This document shows positions 55,758 to 64,000 of a stretch of 64,000 nt of DNA, in pieces (within the stretch, counting starts at the first letter, position 1; every line of letters starts with the position of its first letter). Under the pieces are notes generated by a model. The model made no database searches. It was not told the DNA's origin and was given only the letters and a program-made list of their open reading frames with translations. Origin of the DNA: CAVWXT01 sp963759115 (GTDB lineage: Bacteria > Planctomycetota > Planctomycetia > Pirellulales > Thermoguttaceae); assembly GCA_963759115.1 (NCBI GenBank), contig CAVWXT010000006.1, positions 558,001 to 622,000 of the forward strand, written 5' to 3'. The translations under genes were made by a program, and so were the position numbers.

Positions 55758-56680
55758 GATACGGCTCCTTTCGAATCTCCGTTTCCGCCCGACTCCGCGA
55801 TCCGATGGGCGCGGTGGTTGTTCACAAGTGCAATAGCAATAGCGACTTACACAGGAGTCTCTCGGGCAGGCGTTCGACGCTGGCTGACACCCTTTGCCCG
55901 TTCGAGGCAAAACTCGGGGTTAATTTGGGATGAGTACGCGGTCTGATAAGTCGAGTATGTCCTGATCCTGACATCCCGATGCTCATGTATCAGGAATTTT
56001 CGCTCGCCGCAAGGCCGAAAACTTCTCGGGCGTGGCAAGGTTTCTTGGCATTGGTTTGGAGGGCCAAAGGCCCTGCCGTTCGCCCAGCCCACGGGCAACG
56101 CCCTGGGGAACAGAGACGATCCTGCCCATCTTTCGGCCCAACGGGCCAACCACTCGGCGAGCGATTGGCCCGTTGGGCCGACAACACGGGTTCGAATGGA
56201 CAACTTCTCCCAGGGCGTTGCCCGTGGGCTGGGTGAATGAAGCCCCTTCGGGGCAGACTGACGATGCCAAGAAATCTTGCCAACCCAACTTCTCGCCCTC
56301 GGGCTCGCAGGGGCGCACCATGCACTTTGCGATTCTTCTAACGTAGGCGAACTGGGCGAAATAGGTACTCGTTTCTTGGTCAATTCGTCGATTTGCCATT
56401 GCTTCCAGGAGGCCAACCACTTGGCTGTGGATCTCGCAGGTGCTTTCCAATTCGTTCCAACCAGCGCACTTTGACGCCAAATCAACCCGAATCCAGTCAA
56501 ATCCGAACCACGCGCGTGACAGACGCGGTGCCGCGCGCAAAGTGCAAGGTGCGCCCGGCTCGCAGCCCCGGCAACGCCAATCCGTTGCTAAGCGACACTC
56601 AATTACCTATACTGCTAGGATTCTGCCGCAATGTTCTCGCATTGCCGGCGCCGTTGCAGGACTGGCCAAGGGAGCGAATC
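55758..56680. other. Long intergenic region rich in palindromes
   Basis: About 920 bases. The central part (56020-56300) is a set of nested inverted repeats. On the minus strand near 56470-56330 a frame reads LESTCEIHSQVVGLLEAMAN, faintly like a four-helix-bundle protein remnant, but this is not convincing. The promoter of the downstream transporter should lie near 56600. Confidence 0.45.
56083..56233. repeat. Nested palindrome, CAGCCCACGGGCAACGCC family
   Basis: CCCAGCCCACGGGCAACGCC (56083) and GGCGTTGCCCGTGGGCTGGG (ending 56233) are perfect inverse arms. Inside them TCGGCCCAACGGGCCAA (56133) and TTGGCCCGTTGGGCCGA (56165) form a second pair. Confidence 0.8.
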
Positions 56681-58015
56681 ATGAGCGAGAGGGAACCGTT
56701 GGCGATGAAATCGCCCAAGCCGAAACCGGAGATCGTCCCCCCCATCCAGTCGGGTACGGCCGGAGGCCAGAGAAAACCGCTGACCATGGGGCAGTGGTTC
56801 GCCTTGGCCGCCGCGTTCTTAGGGTGGATGTTCGACGGCGTGGAGCTCGGCTTGATTCCGCTGGTGGACCGGCCGGCCCTGCAAGACATTTGCAACATCA
56901 CCGATGACGCAACCGTGGGGCTTTTGCACAGCCGGATCCTCTCATGTTTTCTCATAGGCGCGGCGTGCGGCGGACTGCTCTTTGGTTGGCTGGGCGACAA
57001 GGTCGGACGCGTGCGGGCCATGACCTTCAGCATTCTGGCCTATTCGCTCTTTACGGGCTGCGGCTATTTTGCGACGGAACCCTGGCACCTGGGGCTCTTC
57101 TTTTTCCTCGCGGCACTGGGATTAGGTGGACAATGGTCGCTGGGCGTGGCGCTGGTCATGGAATGTTGGCCTGAGAAGGCCCGGCCGCTCTTGTCCGGCG
57201 TCATCGGCGCGGCGGCGAACGTGGGGTTTCTCATGATTGCCACCGTCGCTTGGGTTTATCCACCCAGTCTAGAGCATGGTTGGCGATGGATGATGATCGT
57301 CGGCGCCAGCCCCGCCGTGCTGGCGCTGTTTGTGATATTCCTGGTTCCGGAATCCAAACGGTGGCAGGACGCAACGAAGAAGGGAGGCGGCAGCCCCATC
57401 CTCGAGATTTTCAAGCCAGCCCTTCGCCGCAAGACGCTGCTGGCGATCGCGTTTTCCGCCATCCCTTTGATCGGTACCTGGGGCGCCGTCTCCGGCTTCC
57501 TGCCGAACTGGGTCAACCAACTGGCCGAGCGCGGCGGCATCAGGTTGGGCCATCTCGGCCCGATGGCCCAAATTCTTGCCTCTGTCGGGGCGATCATCAG
57601 TTGCGTCGTCATGCCCGTCCTGGGCGGAATATGGGGGCGGCGGCCGATCTACGTCGCCTTCTGCGTGCTCTCGTTGCTTACCACGCAATGCATCTTCCGC
57701 GGGTTTGACGTCTACACGAACTCGCTGATGGCGACCGTCATCTTCCTGGGGCTCACGACCTCCGCCTTCTACGGGTGGCTCCCCTTGTACCTGCCGGAAC
57801 TATTTCCCACGCGGGTCCGCGCTACCGGCCAGGGATTGAGCTTCAACTTCGGACGCATTGTGGCGGCCGTCGGTGTGTTGTTCATGGGACAGTTGACGCA
57901 CTTCTTTGGCGGCGATTACGGGCGCGCCATGGCGACGATCACCTTGATCTATGTGGTCGGATTGGTCATCATCTGGTTCGCACCGGAGACCAAGGGGAAA
58001 GCATTGCCGGAATGA
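56681..58015 (+). CDS. Major facilitator superfamily transporter
   Basis: A 444-residue inner-membrane transporter with about twelve spans. Loop 2-3 has GWLGDKVGRVRAMTFSI, the MFS signature, and the second half repeats it as GIWGRRPIYVA. YLPELFPTRVRATGQGLSFN resembles the sugar porter and aromatic-acid/H+ symporter groups. The substrate is unknown. The ATG at 56681 was chosen because the family-like region starts there. The next gene, a DUF1080 protein, lies 55 bases downstream on the same strand, which suggests uptake of a product released by it. Confidence 0.85.
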   Translation: MSEREPLAMKSPKPKPEIVPPIQSGTAGGQRKPLTMGQWFALAAAFLGWMFDGVELGLIPLVDRPALQDICNITDDATVGLLHSRILSCFLIGAACGGLLFGWLGDKVGRVRAMTFSILAYSLFTGCGYFATEPWHLGLFFFLAALGLGGQWSLGVALVMECWPEKARPLLSGVIGAAANVGFLMIATVAWVYPPSLEHGWRWMMIVGASPAVLALFVIFLVPESKRWQDATKKGGGSPILEIFKPALRRKTLLAIAFSAIPLIGTWGAVSGFLPNWVNQLAERGGIRLGHLGPMAQILASVGAIISCVVMPVLGGIWGRRPIYVAFCVLSLLTTQCIFRGFDVYTNSLMATVIFLGLTTSAFYGWLPLYLPELFPTRVRATGQGLSFNFGRIVAAVGVLFMGQLTHFFGGDYGRAMATITLIYVVGLVIIWFAPETKGKALPE

Positions 58016-58070
58016 GCGAAGCCTGCCGTGGAGTCGGTTTGCGTCGGTTAAGCCCAACAGGAGATATACA

Positions 58071-58799
58071 ATGACCCGCTACTGCCGATCTGCGGCTTTC
58101 GTTGGCGCGGCGATGATAGTCGCCGCGCTGCTGCTGGCGCCGTCTGCGGCAAGAGCCGCCGACAAAGAAACCAAGCCGGCCGCTGAAGCAACTACCGCCA
58201 CGAAAGCCTCGCCTGCCGCCGCCGACCGCTACGCTTGGAAAGACCTCTTCGACGGCAAGACCCTCGCCGGCTGGAAGGTGCCGCATTTCGGCGGCGAGGG
58301 CAAGGTCAGCGTCCAGGACGGCGCGATCGTCATGGAGCAAGGCAGCATGATGACCGGCATCACCTGGACCGGCGAAGTGCTCCGCAACAACTACGAGCTC
58401 ACGCTGGAAGGTTCGCGGTTGGACGGCTCCGACTTCTTCTGCACCACGACGTTCCCGGTGGGCAATGATCCCTGCTCGCTCGTCGTGGGCGGCTGGGGCG
58501 GCTTGGTGGTCGGGCTGTCGAGCGTCGACGGCGCCGACGCCTCGGAGAACGACACGACCCACACCATGACCTTCAAGGACAAGCAGTGGTACAAGGTCCG
58601 CATCCGCGTGACCGACGCCGCCATCGAGGTCTGGATCGACAACAAGGAGGTGGTCAACCAGCCGCGTGCCGACCACAAGTTCGACATCCGCATCGAATGC
58701 GAGTTGAGCCGCCCGCTGGGCGTTTGCACCTGGGATACCAAAGGCGCGGTCCGCAACATCCGCGTTCGCCCCCTGAAACCGGTCGACAAGAAGGGGTAG
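58071..58799 (+). CDS. DUF1080 (3-keto-disaccharide hydrolase type) secreted protein
   Basis: After a signal peptide (VGAAMIVAALLLAPSAARAA) comes the LamG-like DUF1080 fold: WKDLFDGKTLAGWKVPHFGG, NNYELTLEGSRLDGSDFFCT, WYKVRIRVTDAAIEVWIDNK and CTWDTKGAVRNIRVRPLK. Some members hydrolyse 3-keto-glycosides; many in planctomycetes are uncharacterised. The GGAGATATACA ATG context supports the start. It is probably co-transcribed with the transporter upstream. Confidence 0.85.
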   Translation: MTRYCRSAAFVGAAMIVAALLLAPSAARAADKETKPAAEATTATKASPAAADRYAWKDLFDGKTLAGWKVPHFGGEGKVSVQDGAIVMEQGSMMTGITWTGEVLRNNYELTLEGSRLDGSDFFCTTTFPVGNDPCSLVVGGWGGLVVGLSSVDGADASENDTTHTMTFKDKQWYKVRIRVTDAAIEVWIDNKEVVNQPRADHKFDIRIECELSRPLGVCTWDTKGAVRNIRVRPLKPVDKKG

Positions 58800-58925
58800 T
58801 TGTCAGTGGTCAGTTGTCAGTGGTCAGTTGACAGTTGTCAGTTGTCAGTTCACGCTTGAAAGACTGGTACTGCGTACTGCGTACTATGTACTGAGAACTG
58901 CGTACTGACAACTGAGAACTGAGAA
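58799..58925. repeat. TCAGTTGTCAGTGG tandem units with inverse copies
   Basis: Imperfect tandem units (GTTGTCAGTGGTCAGTTG) are followed by CTGCGTACTGCGTACT units and then the inverse, ACTGACAACTGAGAACTGAG. It fills the space between two genes and resembles the other dispersed inverted elements here. Confidence 0.6.
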
Positions 58926-58943
58926 CCGCTAGCCCGTGCCGCT

Positions 58944-59669
58944 ATGAACGATCTCCAACTCGACGTGCTGGCCGTCGGCGCCCACCCCGACAACGTGGAA
59001 ATCGCCTGCGGCGGTACTTTGGCCAAGCTGGCCCGGCAGGGCCACCGCGTGGGCATCATCGACCTGACCGATGGCGAGCCGACGCCCGGTTCGTCGGGAC
59101 CGGAGGTGCGGCTGGCCGAGGCCCGACGGGCGGCCGAGGTACTGGGCGTGGTACACCGCCGAACGCTCGATCTGCCCAACCGCCGGCTGTTCGATAGTTT
59201 CGAGGCGCGGGTAGCGCTGGCCAAGGAGTTCCGCCGCCACCGGCCGCGGCTGGTGATCGGATTGGGCGCAAAAACGTCCACGGCCTCACCCGACCACTAC
59301 CAGGCGTCGCTGATCATCGAGGCGGCCGTTTTTTACGCGAAGTTGACCAAGTGGGACGAGCATTTCGACGGCCTGCCGGCGTACGTGGTGCCGCGCCGCC
59401 TGGCGTGTTTTCTGGCGTTCCACACGCTCTCGCCGGCCGAACGCGATGCGACGCTGGTGGTCGACATTGGCGACACGTTGGAGCAGAAGTTGGCGGCGAT
59501 CGCCTGTTACGCCAGTCAGTTTCCGCCCACCAAGGCCCATTATCTCGACAATTTTCGCGTTTTTGCGTTGCAGCAGGGCATGGCCGCCGGTTTCGCCGCC
59601 GGCGAGGTGTTGGCCAGTCCGACCGCCTGGGGCACCCGCGACCTGATGGGGCTGTTGTTTGGGGCGTAA
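58944..59669 (+). CDS. PIG-L/LmbE deacetylase, BshB1-like
   Basis: PIG-L enzymes remove an acetyl group from N-acetylglucosamine derivatives with zinc; BshB1 does this in bacillithiol synthesis. The pattern LDVLAVGAHPDNVEIACGGT, RVGIIDLTDGEP, AEVLGVVHRRTLDLPNRRLF and ASPDHYQASLIIEAAVFYA fits BshB1. The zinc motif is normally HPDD, but here it is HPDN, so one presumed ligand is Asn. Either the substitution is tolerated, the base call is wrong, or activity is reduced. bshA and bshC are not in the window. Confidence 0.75.
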   Translation: MNDLQLDVLAVGAHPDNVEIACGGTLAKLARQGHRVGIIDLTDGEPTPGSSGPEVRLAEARRAAEVLGVVHRRTLDLPNRRLFDSFEARVALAKEFRRHRPRLVIGLGAKTSTASPDHYQASLIIEAAVFYAKLTKWDEHFDGLPAYVVPRRLACFLAFHTLSPAERDATLVVDIGDTLEQKLAAIACYASQFPPTKAHYLDNFRVFALQQGMAAGFAAGEVLASPTAWGTRDLMGLLFGA

Positions 59670-59796
59670 GGGATGTCTTGAAACATCTCCCCTCGCCCTT
59701 CTCTCCACCTCTCTCCGTTGCGGGAATTACGATGTCGGGAAAGCGGAGTCTGCAAACGGGGGCGTATAGCGGTGATACGTTTTTGAATGTGCGCCG

Positions 59797-60759
59797 TCAA
59801 CGTTTTCGAGGCGGGTTAATCTTGTTCTGGGCGGTTTCCTCTTGGCTCAAACGAACTGGGACCCTACCTGTGGTCTGGGCTTTAGCATACTGACCGTTCA
59901 TCCAAAGGACCTCCGTCCTGGCGTAGTCTTTGCCACGCGTGTCACGCGTGTGGGTCTCGATTTCGATCTTCGTCCATCCATCTTTCTTTCTGAGCATTGT
60001 TCGATAGAGATCAGTGTCGTAACCACTGACCAGCAACATGCACTTCGCCTTGACGCAAGTCTCCAGGAGTTCTGCATGGAACTTACGATCATTGGCGTCA
60101 ATCGCGTAGCCATGCTCCCGTCTTACAAAATAGGGGGGGTCCAGATAAACCAATGTCGCTGGTCTGTCGGCAAACATGCGAAGAAGCTCACGTGCATCTC
60201 GCTTCTCGACACGCACGTTCCGAAGTCGCTCAACGACCTGTTCTAAACGTTGCGGAAGATTGTACCACCTGTTAACTCGCGCTTCCCTATTCTCCCGGCT
60301 AAACGATTGCGAAAATGAGAATCCGGCCCCTGATCCGTCAACGGTTCCATTGACTGTCATCATCGTTGCCACCAGAAAGCGTCTCGCCTTCTCCAGAGGC
60401 TCGATATTGCCAGCTTGCGTGTGTGCCATCTCGAACTCTTCAAGTGCGTACGGCGTGAGCGCGACAGCGCGGCAAAGCGCCTTCGCGTGATTGCGAAGTT
60501 GCCTAAAGACATTCACAATTTGCCCATCCAGATCGTTAATGACCTCAATCGGCGCAGGAGCCTTTGCCAGAGTCAACGCCGCAGAGCCACAGAACGCCTC
60601 AACCCAGGCGTTGTGTGGCGGCAGCTTGCTGATGATCTGTCGAGCAATTCGCTGTTTGGCGCCGTAGTATCCGAATGGAGCACGTGCCCCGGCGACATTT
60701 CGAGTACCGTTGCGGACAGCAGGTGTTGAGTAGTCCTTTGCCATGTTGCTATCCACCAA
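59797..60759 (-). CDS. D12-class (Dam-type) DNA adenine methyltransferase
   Basis: The protein methylates adenine N6 in a short DNA target. SAM motif I is in GYYGAKQRIARQI and WVEAFCGSAALTLAK (residues 30-66), and catalytic motif IV is DPPY at 207-210. The family sequence continues TEVLWMNGQ near the end. The specificity is unknown; it need not be GATC. It is the last gene of a four-gene minus-strand operon, 18 bases after the DUF3883 gene, so it may protect host DNA from the neighbouring enzymes. A second start (MAKDY) lies five codons in. Confidence 0.88.
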   Translation of the reverse strand: MVDSNMAKDYSTPAVRNGTRNVAGARAPFGYYGAKQRIARQIISKLPPHNAWVEAFCGSAALTLAKAPAPIEVINDLDGQIVNVFRQLRNHAKALCRAVALTPYALEEFEMAHTQAGNIEPLEKARRFLVATMMTVNGTVDGSGAGFSFSQSFSRENREARVNRWYNLPQRLEQVVERLRNVRVEKRDARELLRMFADRPATLVYLDPPYFVRREHGYAIDANDRKFHAELLETCVKAKCMLLVSGYDTDLYRTMLRKKDGWTKIEIETHTRDTRGKDYARTEVLWMNGQYAKAQTTGRVPVRLSQEETAQNKINPPRKR

Positions 60760-60777
60760 GCATTGCCTCAGTCGAGC

Positions 60778-61743
60778 CTATCTTGGCGCTAGACTGCATT
60801 GCATGACATCACTCTCCACAATCCATTCGCCGGCCGATCTAAGCACCGCAGAGTAGGGGTCAGCAACTATCCGAAGCCCTTGAATATTGAATGCTCCCTG
60901 CCTGTCAACGGGCAAGAGGTACAGATAATACCACGAACCAAAAAACTCCGCTACCCTGACTTCATTTGCGGTCCAATAGAAACGGAGTGTCTGGGGTGGC
61001 ACAGCTTTTACCTCGATATATCTGGGCAAAAGTCCGTTTCCCGCAGTCAAAGAAATACTCTGTATATCGTAACCCGCGGCGACGTTGTGGAGTGCGACAT
61101 GCTCAACTTGGTTTGCCAATCCCGGACCGACGCGCTCGCGCTCGTAGGAGACGATCGCTTGCTCTGCGGCGAGCCCCAAATCCTCCTTGTTCCGCCGGTT
61201 ACACCGGGCCTGAGCTGGTGAAACAGAACCTCCGCAATATCGTGCATGGGCAAACAGGGCGGCGTGCTCGGGCGTCAGAACATATTGGTTCTGGGATGAA
61301 TCGAACGTGACCACACCCAGCTCCATCAGGAGGTTCCGAACGCCACTCTCTGCGCTGCGCTGCTCGACCGACGGCCGATGGACGGCCCTGCCATCTGCAA
61401 CGGAAAAACGCCTCAGGTAATCAAACAACTCCGACCGGAAACAGTTCTCCCGACAGACAATGAGGTCGATAACAATCGTAGCCAGGTCTTCACGGGCGAT
61501 ACTCCGCTGGAGCATCCGAAAGGCTGGATTAATCGTCAACTCACCCTTATCCTCCTGCACAGCGCCAATCTCGGTCAGAAAGTGTAGAGTGCCGTCGAAT
61601 CGCGACGCACGCTCAAGATACCTTCTCTTAATGTAATCGCGCTTCTTGAGTCCCGACTCTTGCAGCAGATTGAGCAGTGCCGAGATTTGTGGCTCGTGCA
61701 ACCCGTCAAACGGACGCACGTTGTTTTCCGAAGAGTCTTTCAT
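60778..61743 (-). CDS. DUF3883 protein, putative PD-(D/E)xK nuclease
   Basis: The C-terminal DUF3883 domain (about residues 185-285) reads LGLAAEQAIVSYERERVG, VEHVALHNVAAGYDIQSI and RYIEVKAV, then FYWTANEVRVAEFF. Glu194, Asp226, Glu244 and Lys246 fit the E-D-ExK pattern of restriction-endonuclease folds. The N-terminal about 180 residues are helical, possibly winged-helix, and unknown. I chose the ATG at 61743, which has a GGAAGCGGAAG leader. The gene overlaps the end of the SNF2 gene by 38 bases. Nuclease activity is inference from the motif. Confidence 0.75.
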   Translation of the reverse strand: MKDSSENNVRPFDGLHEPQISALLNLLQESGLKKRDYIKRRYLERASRFDGTLHFLTEIGAVQEDKGELTINPAFRMLQRSIAREDLATIVIDLIVCRENCFRSELFDYLRRFSVADGRAVHRPSVEQRSAESGVRNLLMELGVVTFDSSQNQYVLTPEHAALFAHARYCGGSVSPAQARCNRRNKEDLGLAAEQAIVSYERERVGPGLANQVEHVALHNVAAGYDIQSISLTAGNGLLPRYIEVKAVPPQTLRFYWTANEVRVAEFFGSWYYLYLLPVDRQGAFNIQGLRIVADPYSAVLRSAGEWIVESDVMQCSLAPR

Positions 61744-63616
61744 ATGCTTCCGCTTCCTCATCTTCCGCGAACATATCCAGAGAATAGATCGGGTAATCCT
61801 GGTCGATAATAGCACTCATGTTTTCCGCCTTCCTTTGGACGTTTGTGAGGATGTCAGGCTCAATGCTATCATCGTATTGCAAGAAGTAGTAGTGCGCGGG
61901 CTTGTCCTCCGACCCGCCCACACGGTGAATGCGGTCAAGGGATTGAAGATACTGCGCACAGTTGTAGGACATGTCGTAGTAGATAGCGTGAGAGCATGTC
62001 TTGTGCAGTGAGATGGACTCGGCGCACGCTGCCGGATTTGCGACAAGAACATCTACACCGCTCGTGGGGTCGACAAACTCCCGTATGATCTCCTCCCGCG
62101 TGAGTTCATCGTGAACGTCCGCGTTCTGTATTGGCGTATCGCCATAGATCAGCCGAACGCCGTGTCCAAGGGCGGAGACACGCTCCCGAAGAAGCTTCAA
62201 CGTGCGCACGAAGTTAGACCAGATTACGATCTTCTGACCCTGCGCACAAAGTTGCACCACGATCCGAAGTAGTGATTCCAGCTTTGCCGGGGTTTCCAGT
62301 TCATCATAATGCTTGATCACGTCGGAAAGTGAAAGGTCCTCCCCAACAAGATTCTCACTGTACTCGGTAACTGCAGTGCCCAATAAGATCGAGTAGGAGA
62401 GGCACTGACGCAATCGCGTCATCCGCCCTCGGTGCAGTCGGCTGAGGAGCTCAAAATCCCGACAAAACTCGAACCGAGACAGGTCCATTATTCGGTCTAG
62501 AATCGCATCGTAGACCCGTCTCTCGTACTTGTTCATTTGTACGGATATTGGCTCGTGAAAGATTTGGGGCGCAAGCCCCAGGTCTGTTTTGCGCACACGG
62601 TAGAACAAGGGCCCAATCGAGGCATCCAACAGTTCCGCCGCGCGTCCAAGTTCCTTGCGCTGTGCGTACAGTTCAATTCGCGTTTTCGTCTCAGAGGGTA
62701 TAGGTGAACTCACGGGCCAGAGTACGTCAAACAAGTTGAAAGCATCGGTATACGCCCGGGGGAATGGAGTCCCCGTAAGGATACAGCGCCGAGTCGCGTG
62801 TCGGGCCACATTCAGGACTGCGTCCGCCCAAGCACCTCCGAGTTGCTTAATGTAATGAGCTTCGTCAACAACCAGGTAGAATCGCACGCCCTGCACTTGG
62901 AAAAGCACGCTGACTCGCTCCCAGTCTCTCTGTAGTGTCTGGAACGTTGTGAGGTAGAGATCGCACGTGGAATCCCTATTCACGAAGTACTTGCTCCGGC
63001 GCGTATCCACATCCCCGCCCGCGAGGATTTCGAAAGTGGGTCTCGCGCCGAGTACGGCTTCGTACTCGACTCTCCATGGCCCGAAGCACGATGGTGGGCC
63101 GACTACAAATAACGAATCAATTTGGCCAAGCTGTCTCAGTCGTTGGAAGACAGCGAGTACGACCGTGGTTTTGCCACTGCCGGGCACAGAAAAGTTTGCG
63201 CCGTTACGTGTACTCAGGAGGTGCAATGCCGCTTTGTATTGATGATCCTTGAGAGGCCGACTAACGCTTGACTGGAGAAATGCGTGAAATTCCATCGCTT
63301 CCTGTAAATCGGGTGTACCGTCCTTCAGGTGCTTGCCTTTCTCTACCGCGCCAGCCATGTCCGAGAAGGCTTCTTCCTGTTCCCGCAAGAGACCCTCTGT
63401 GCCGGATTCCAAATCGTACGAGAGCCCCTCGCGCTTGAAGTATGCAACGAGCTTCGTTGTGAGTTTGGACTCGTCCGCGCCCTCGTACACGAACGCCCGT
63501 CGAGACGGGGCGTAACGAAAGCCCCAGTATGCCAACTGGCTCTCGTGACGCGGCGCGAAATCACCACCATCCGAACGAACAATAAGGCGACGTTCTTCGC
63601 GTGACAGTTGAATCAT
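61706..63616 (-). CDS. SNF2-family helicase/ATPase
   Basis: A 636-residue superfamily 2 ATPase. It has Walker A VPGSGKT (144-150), motif Ia VVGPPSCFGPW, DEAH (251-254), LTGTPFP (281-286 region), IVIWSNF as motif IV, and QSLDRIHRVGG as motif VI. SNF2 proteins move along duplex DNA rather than unwinding it. The N-terminal about 120 residues are novel (LAYWGFRYAPSRRAFVYEG). Its ATG overlaps the stop of the upstream gene, and its end overlaps the DUF3883 gene. It is the likely motor of the defence-like operon. Confidence 0.88.
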   Translation of the reverse strand: MIQLSREERRLIVRSDGGDFAPRHESQLAYWGFRYAPSRRAFVYEGADESKLTTKLVAYFKREGLSYDLESGTEGLLREQEEAFSDMAGAVEKGKHLKDGTPDLQEAMEFHAFLQSSVSRPLKDHQYKAALHLLSTRNGANFSVPGSGKTTVVLAVFQRLRQLGQIDSLFVVGPPSCFGPWRVEYEAVLGARPTFEILAGGDVDTRRSKYFVNRDSTCDLYLTTFQTLQRDWERVSVLFQVQGVRFYLVVDEAHYIKQLGGAWADAVLNVARHATRRCILTGTPFPRAYTDAFNLFDVLWPVSSPIPSETKTRIELYAQRKELGRAAELLDASIGPLFYRVRKTDLGLAPQIFHEPISVQMNKYERRVYDAILDRIMDLSRFEFCRDFELLSRLHRGRMTRLRQCLSYSILLGTAVTEYSENLVGEDLSLSDVIKHYDELETPAKLESLLRIVVQLCAQGQKIVIWSNFVRTLKLLRERVSALGHGVRLIYGDTPIQNADVHDELTREEIIREFVDPTSGVDVLVANPAACAESISLHKTCSHAIYYDMSYNCAQYLQSLDRIHRVGGSEDKPAHYYFLQYDDSIEPDILTNVQRKAENMSAIIDQDYPIYSLDMFAEDEEAEAYERLFGKQRASV

Positions 63617-64000
63617 GCCTTCTTATGGAGTAGCTTCTTCAGCTCTTTCTCCAGATGATAGATCTGTTCCTCTAATTCTTTCGCACGATTGCTGATATCT
63701 ACCGCGAGTGCGCGGGCTTTCTTGTAGTCTTTTTGGTCTATCAATGTTAGATCCATATCACCGTGATTCAGCTTCTTGTATGCTGCCTCTAGGAGCTCCA
63801 GCGGCGTCTCCCGCTCCTTCTGGCTTTCGTGACCCTTGCAAGCTTTTCTGAGGTGATAGGTAATACGCTGTTTGTATTCTGAAACCCATTTGGCATCGAT
63901 TGCTTCAATGGAGAGAGGCCTCTTCTGTTCGTCGAAACATTGGCTGCTTGGCAAGATTGGCCTTACGTCGTCCGCAATCGTCTTGATCTCCTTTTTCCCT
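63613..64000 (-). CDS. Partial coiled-coil protein, first visible gene of the operon
   Basis: The frame is open to the right edge, so the start lies outside the window. The visible about 128 residues include PLSIEAIDAKWVSEYKQRIT, ETPLELLEAAYKKLNHGDM and a C-terminal coiled coil (RAKELEEQIYHLEKELKKLL). I recognise no family. Its stop overlaps the SNF2 start (ATGA), which places it in the same operon. It may carry a further domain upstream that would help identify the system. Confidence 0.65.
   Translation of the reverse strand, partial: GKKEIKTIADDVRPILPSSQCFDEQKRPLSIEAIDAKWVSEYKQRITYHLRKACKGHESQKERETPLELLEAAYKKLNHGDMDLTLIDQKDYKKARALAVDISNRAKELEEQIYHLEKELKKLLHKKA

Noticed and set aside
55983..56540. 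A 185-codon minus-strand frame, possible four-helix-bundle protein
   Set aside because: Much of it is translated palindrome (its Gly/Pro/Arg-rich part), and the short helical stretch is too weak to assign.
58799..58925. Tandem TCAGTTGTCAGTGG units as a possible CRISPR array
   Set aside because: The units are too short, imperfect and contiguous, with no spacers and no cas genes; they have inverse copies and look like a dispersed repeat.
59797..64000. Identification of the right-end operon as DISARM
   Set aside because: SNF2 and methyltransferase genes fit loosely, but the DUF1998, PLD and DrmA-type helicase genes are not in the visible part and the methylase is D12 type. The call cannot be made without the sequence beyond the edge.
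1..64000. tRNA or rRNA genes
   Set aside because: No cloverleaf with a T-loop GGTTCGAATCC-type motif and no rRNA segment was recognised by reading; a tRNAscan-SE run would settle it.

Overview
The window is high-GC bacterial DNA that looks like a planctomycete chromosome (Pirellulales-like is my guess; no rRNA or other marker gene is present to prove it). The evidence is the combination of families: DUF1080 and DUF1570 proteins, a secreted PQQ-type beta-propeller, DUF4038 and GH20-like glycosidases, HtrA/PDZ pairs, HEAT and LRR proteins, ResB/CcsA cytochrome c maturation and many intergenic palindromes. No tRNA, rRNA or CRISPR array was recognised.

Layout. 1-4.9 kb is a mobile-element graveyard: an ISL3 transposase, an IS66 tail, a tyrosine-recombinase stub and an IS21 element whose IstA and IstB are fused in one reading frame. 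5.0-9.5 kb is an L-rhamnose locus (rhaA, rhaT and an enolase-superfamily enzyme); the rhaA 3' end runs into a palindrome that is itself split by a MITE-like insertion. 9.5-16.3 kb holds two HtrA-type proteins (one probably inactive), a REP-associated tyrosine transposase with its REPs, an exported Pcm, a DUF1570 peptidase and a Tat-exported superoxide dismutase. 16.7-24.8 kb carries rtcA, a HEAT protein, a methyltransferase, lexA, hicBA, an LRR protein and a PQQ propeller. A degenerate IS with intact ends follows (24.9-27.1 kb), then a three-gene surface-protein operon (27.1-30.4 kb), two glycoside hydrolases (31.4-34.3 kb) and a murE-murF-mraY-murG cluster followed by a thioredoxin reductase (34.5-41.3 kb).

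An ORF-less group II intron sits directly after a hairpin at 41.46-42.24 kb. The 42-55 kb stretch has a trans-sulfuration enzyme, several toxin-antitoxin loci, an HNH-nuclease pair, purH, resB-ccsA and an OmpA-like lipoprotein. 56.7-59.7 kb has an MFS transporter, a DUF1080 protein and a PIG-L deacetylase. The right end (59.8-64.0 kb) is a tightly overlapping minus-strand operon encoding a coiled-coil protein (cut by the edge), an SNF2 ATPase, a DUF3883 protein with a PD-(D/E)xK-like signature and a D12-class adenine methyltransferase. I regard this as the best candidate for an undescribed defence/restriction system.

Caution: many genes are interrupted by single-base indels, mostly extra G or C, while the translation on both sides stays well conserved. 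The four mur genes alone need about twenty corrections. I interpret most of these as sequence or assembly errors and annotate one gene per family with the breaks noted.
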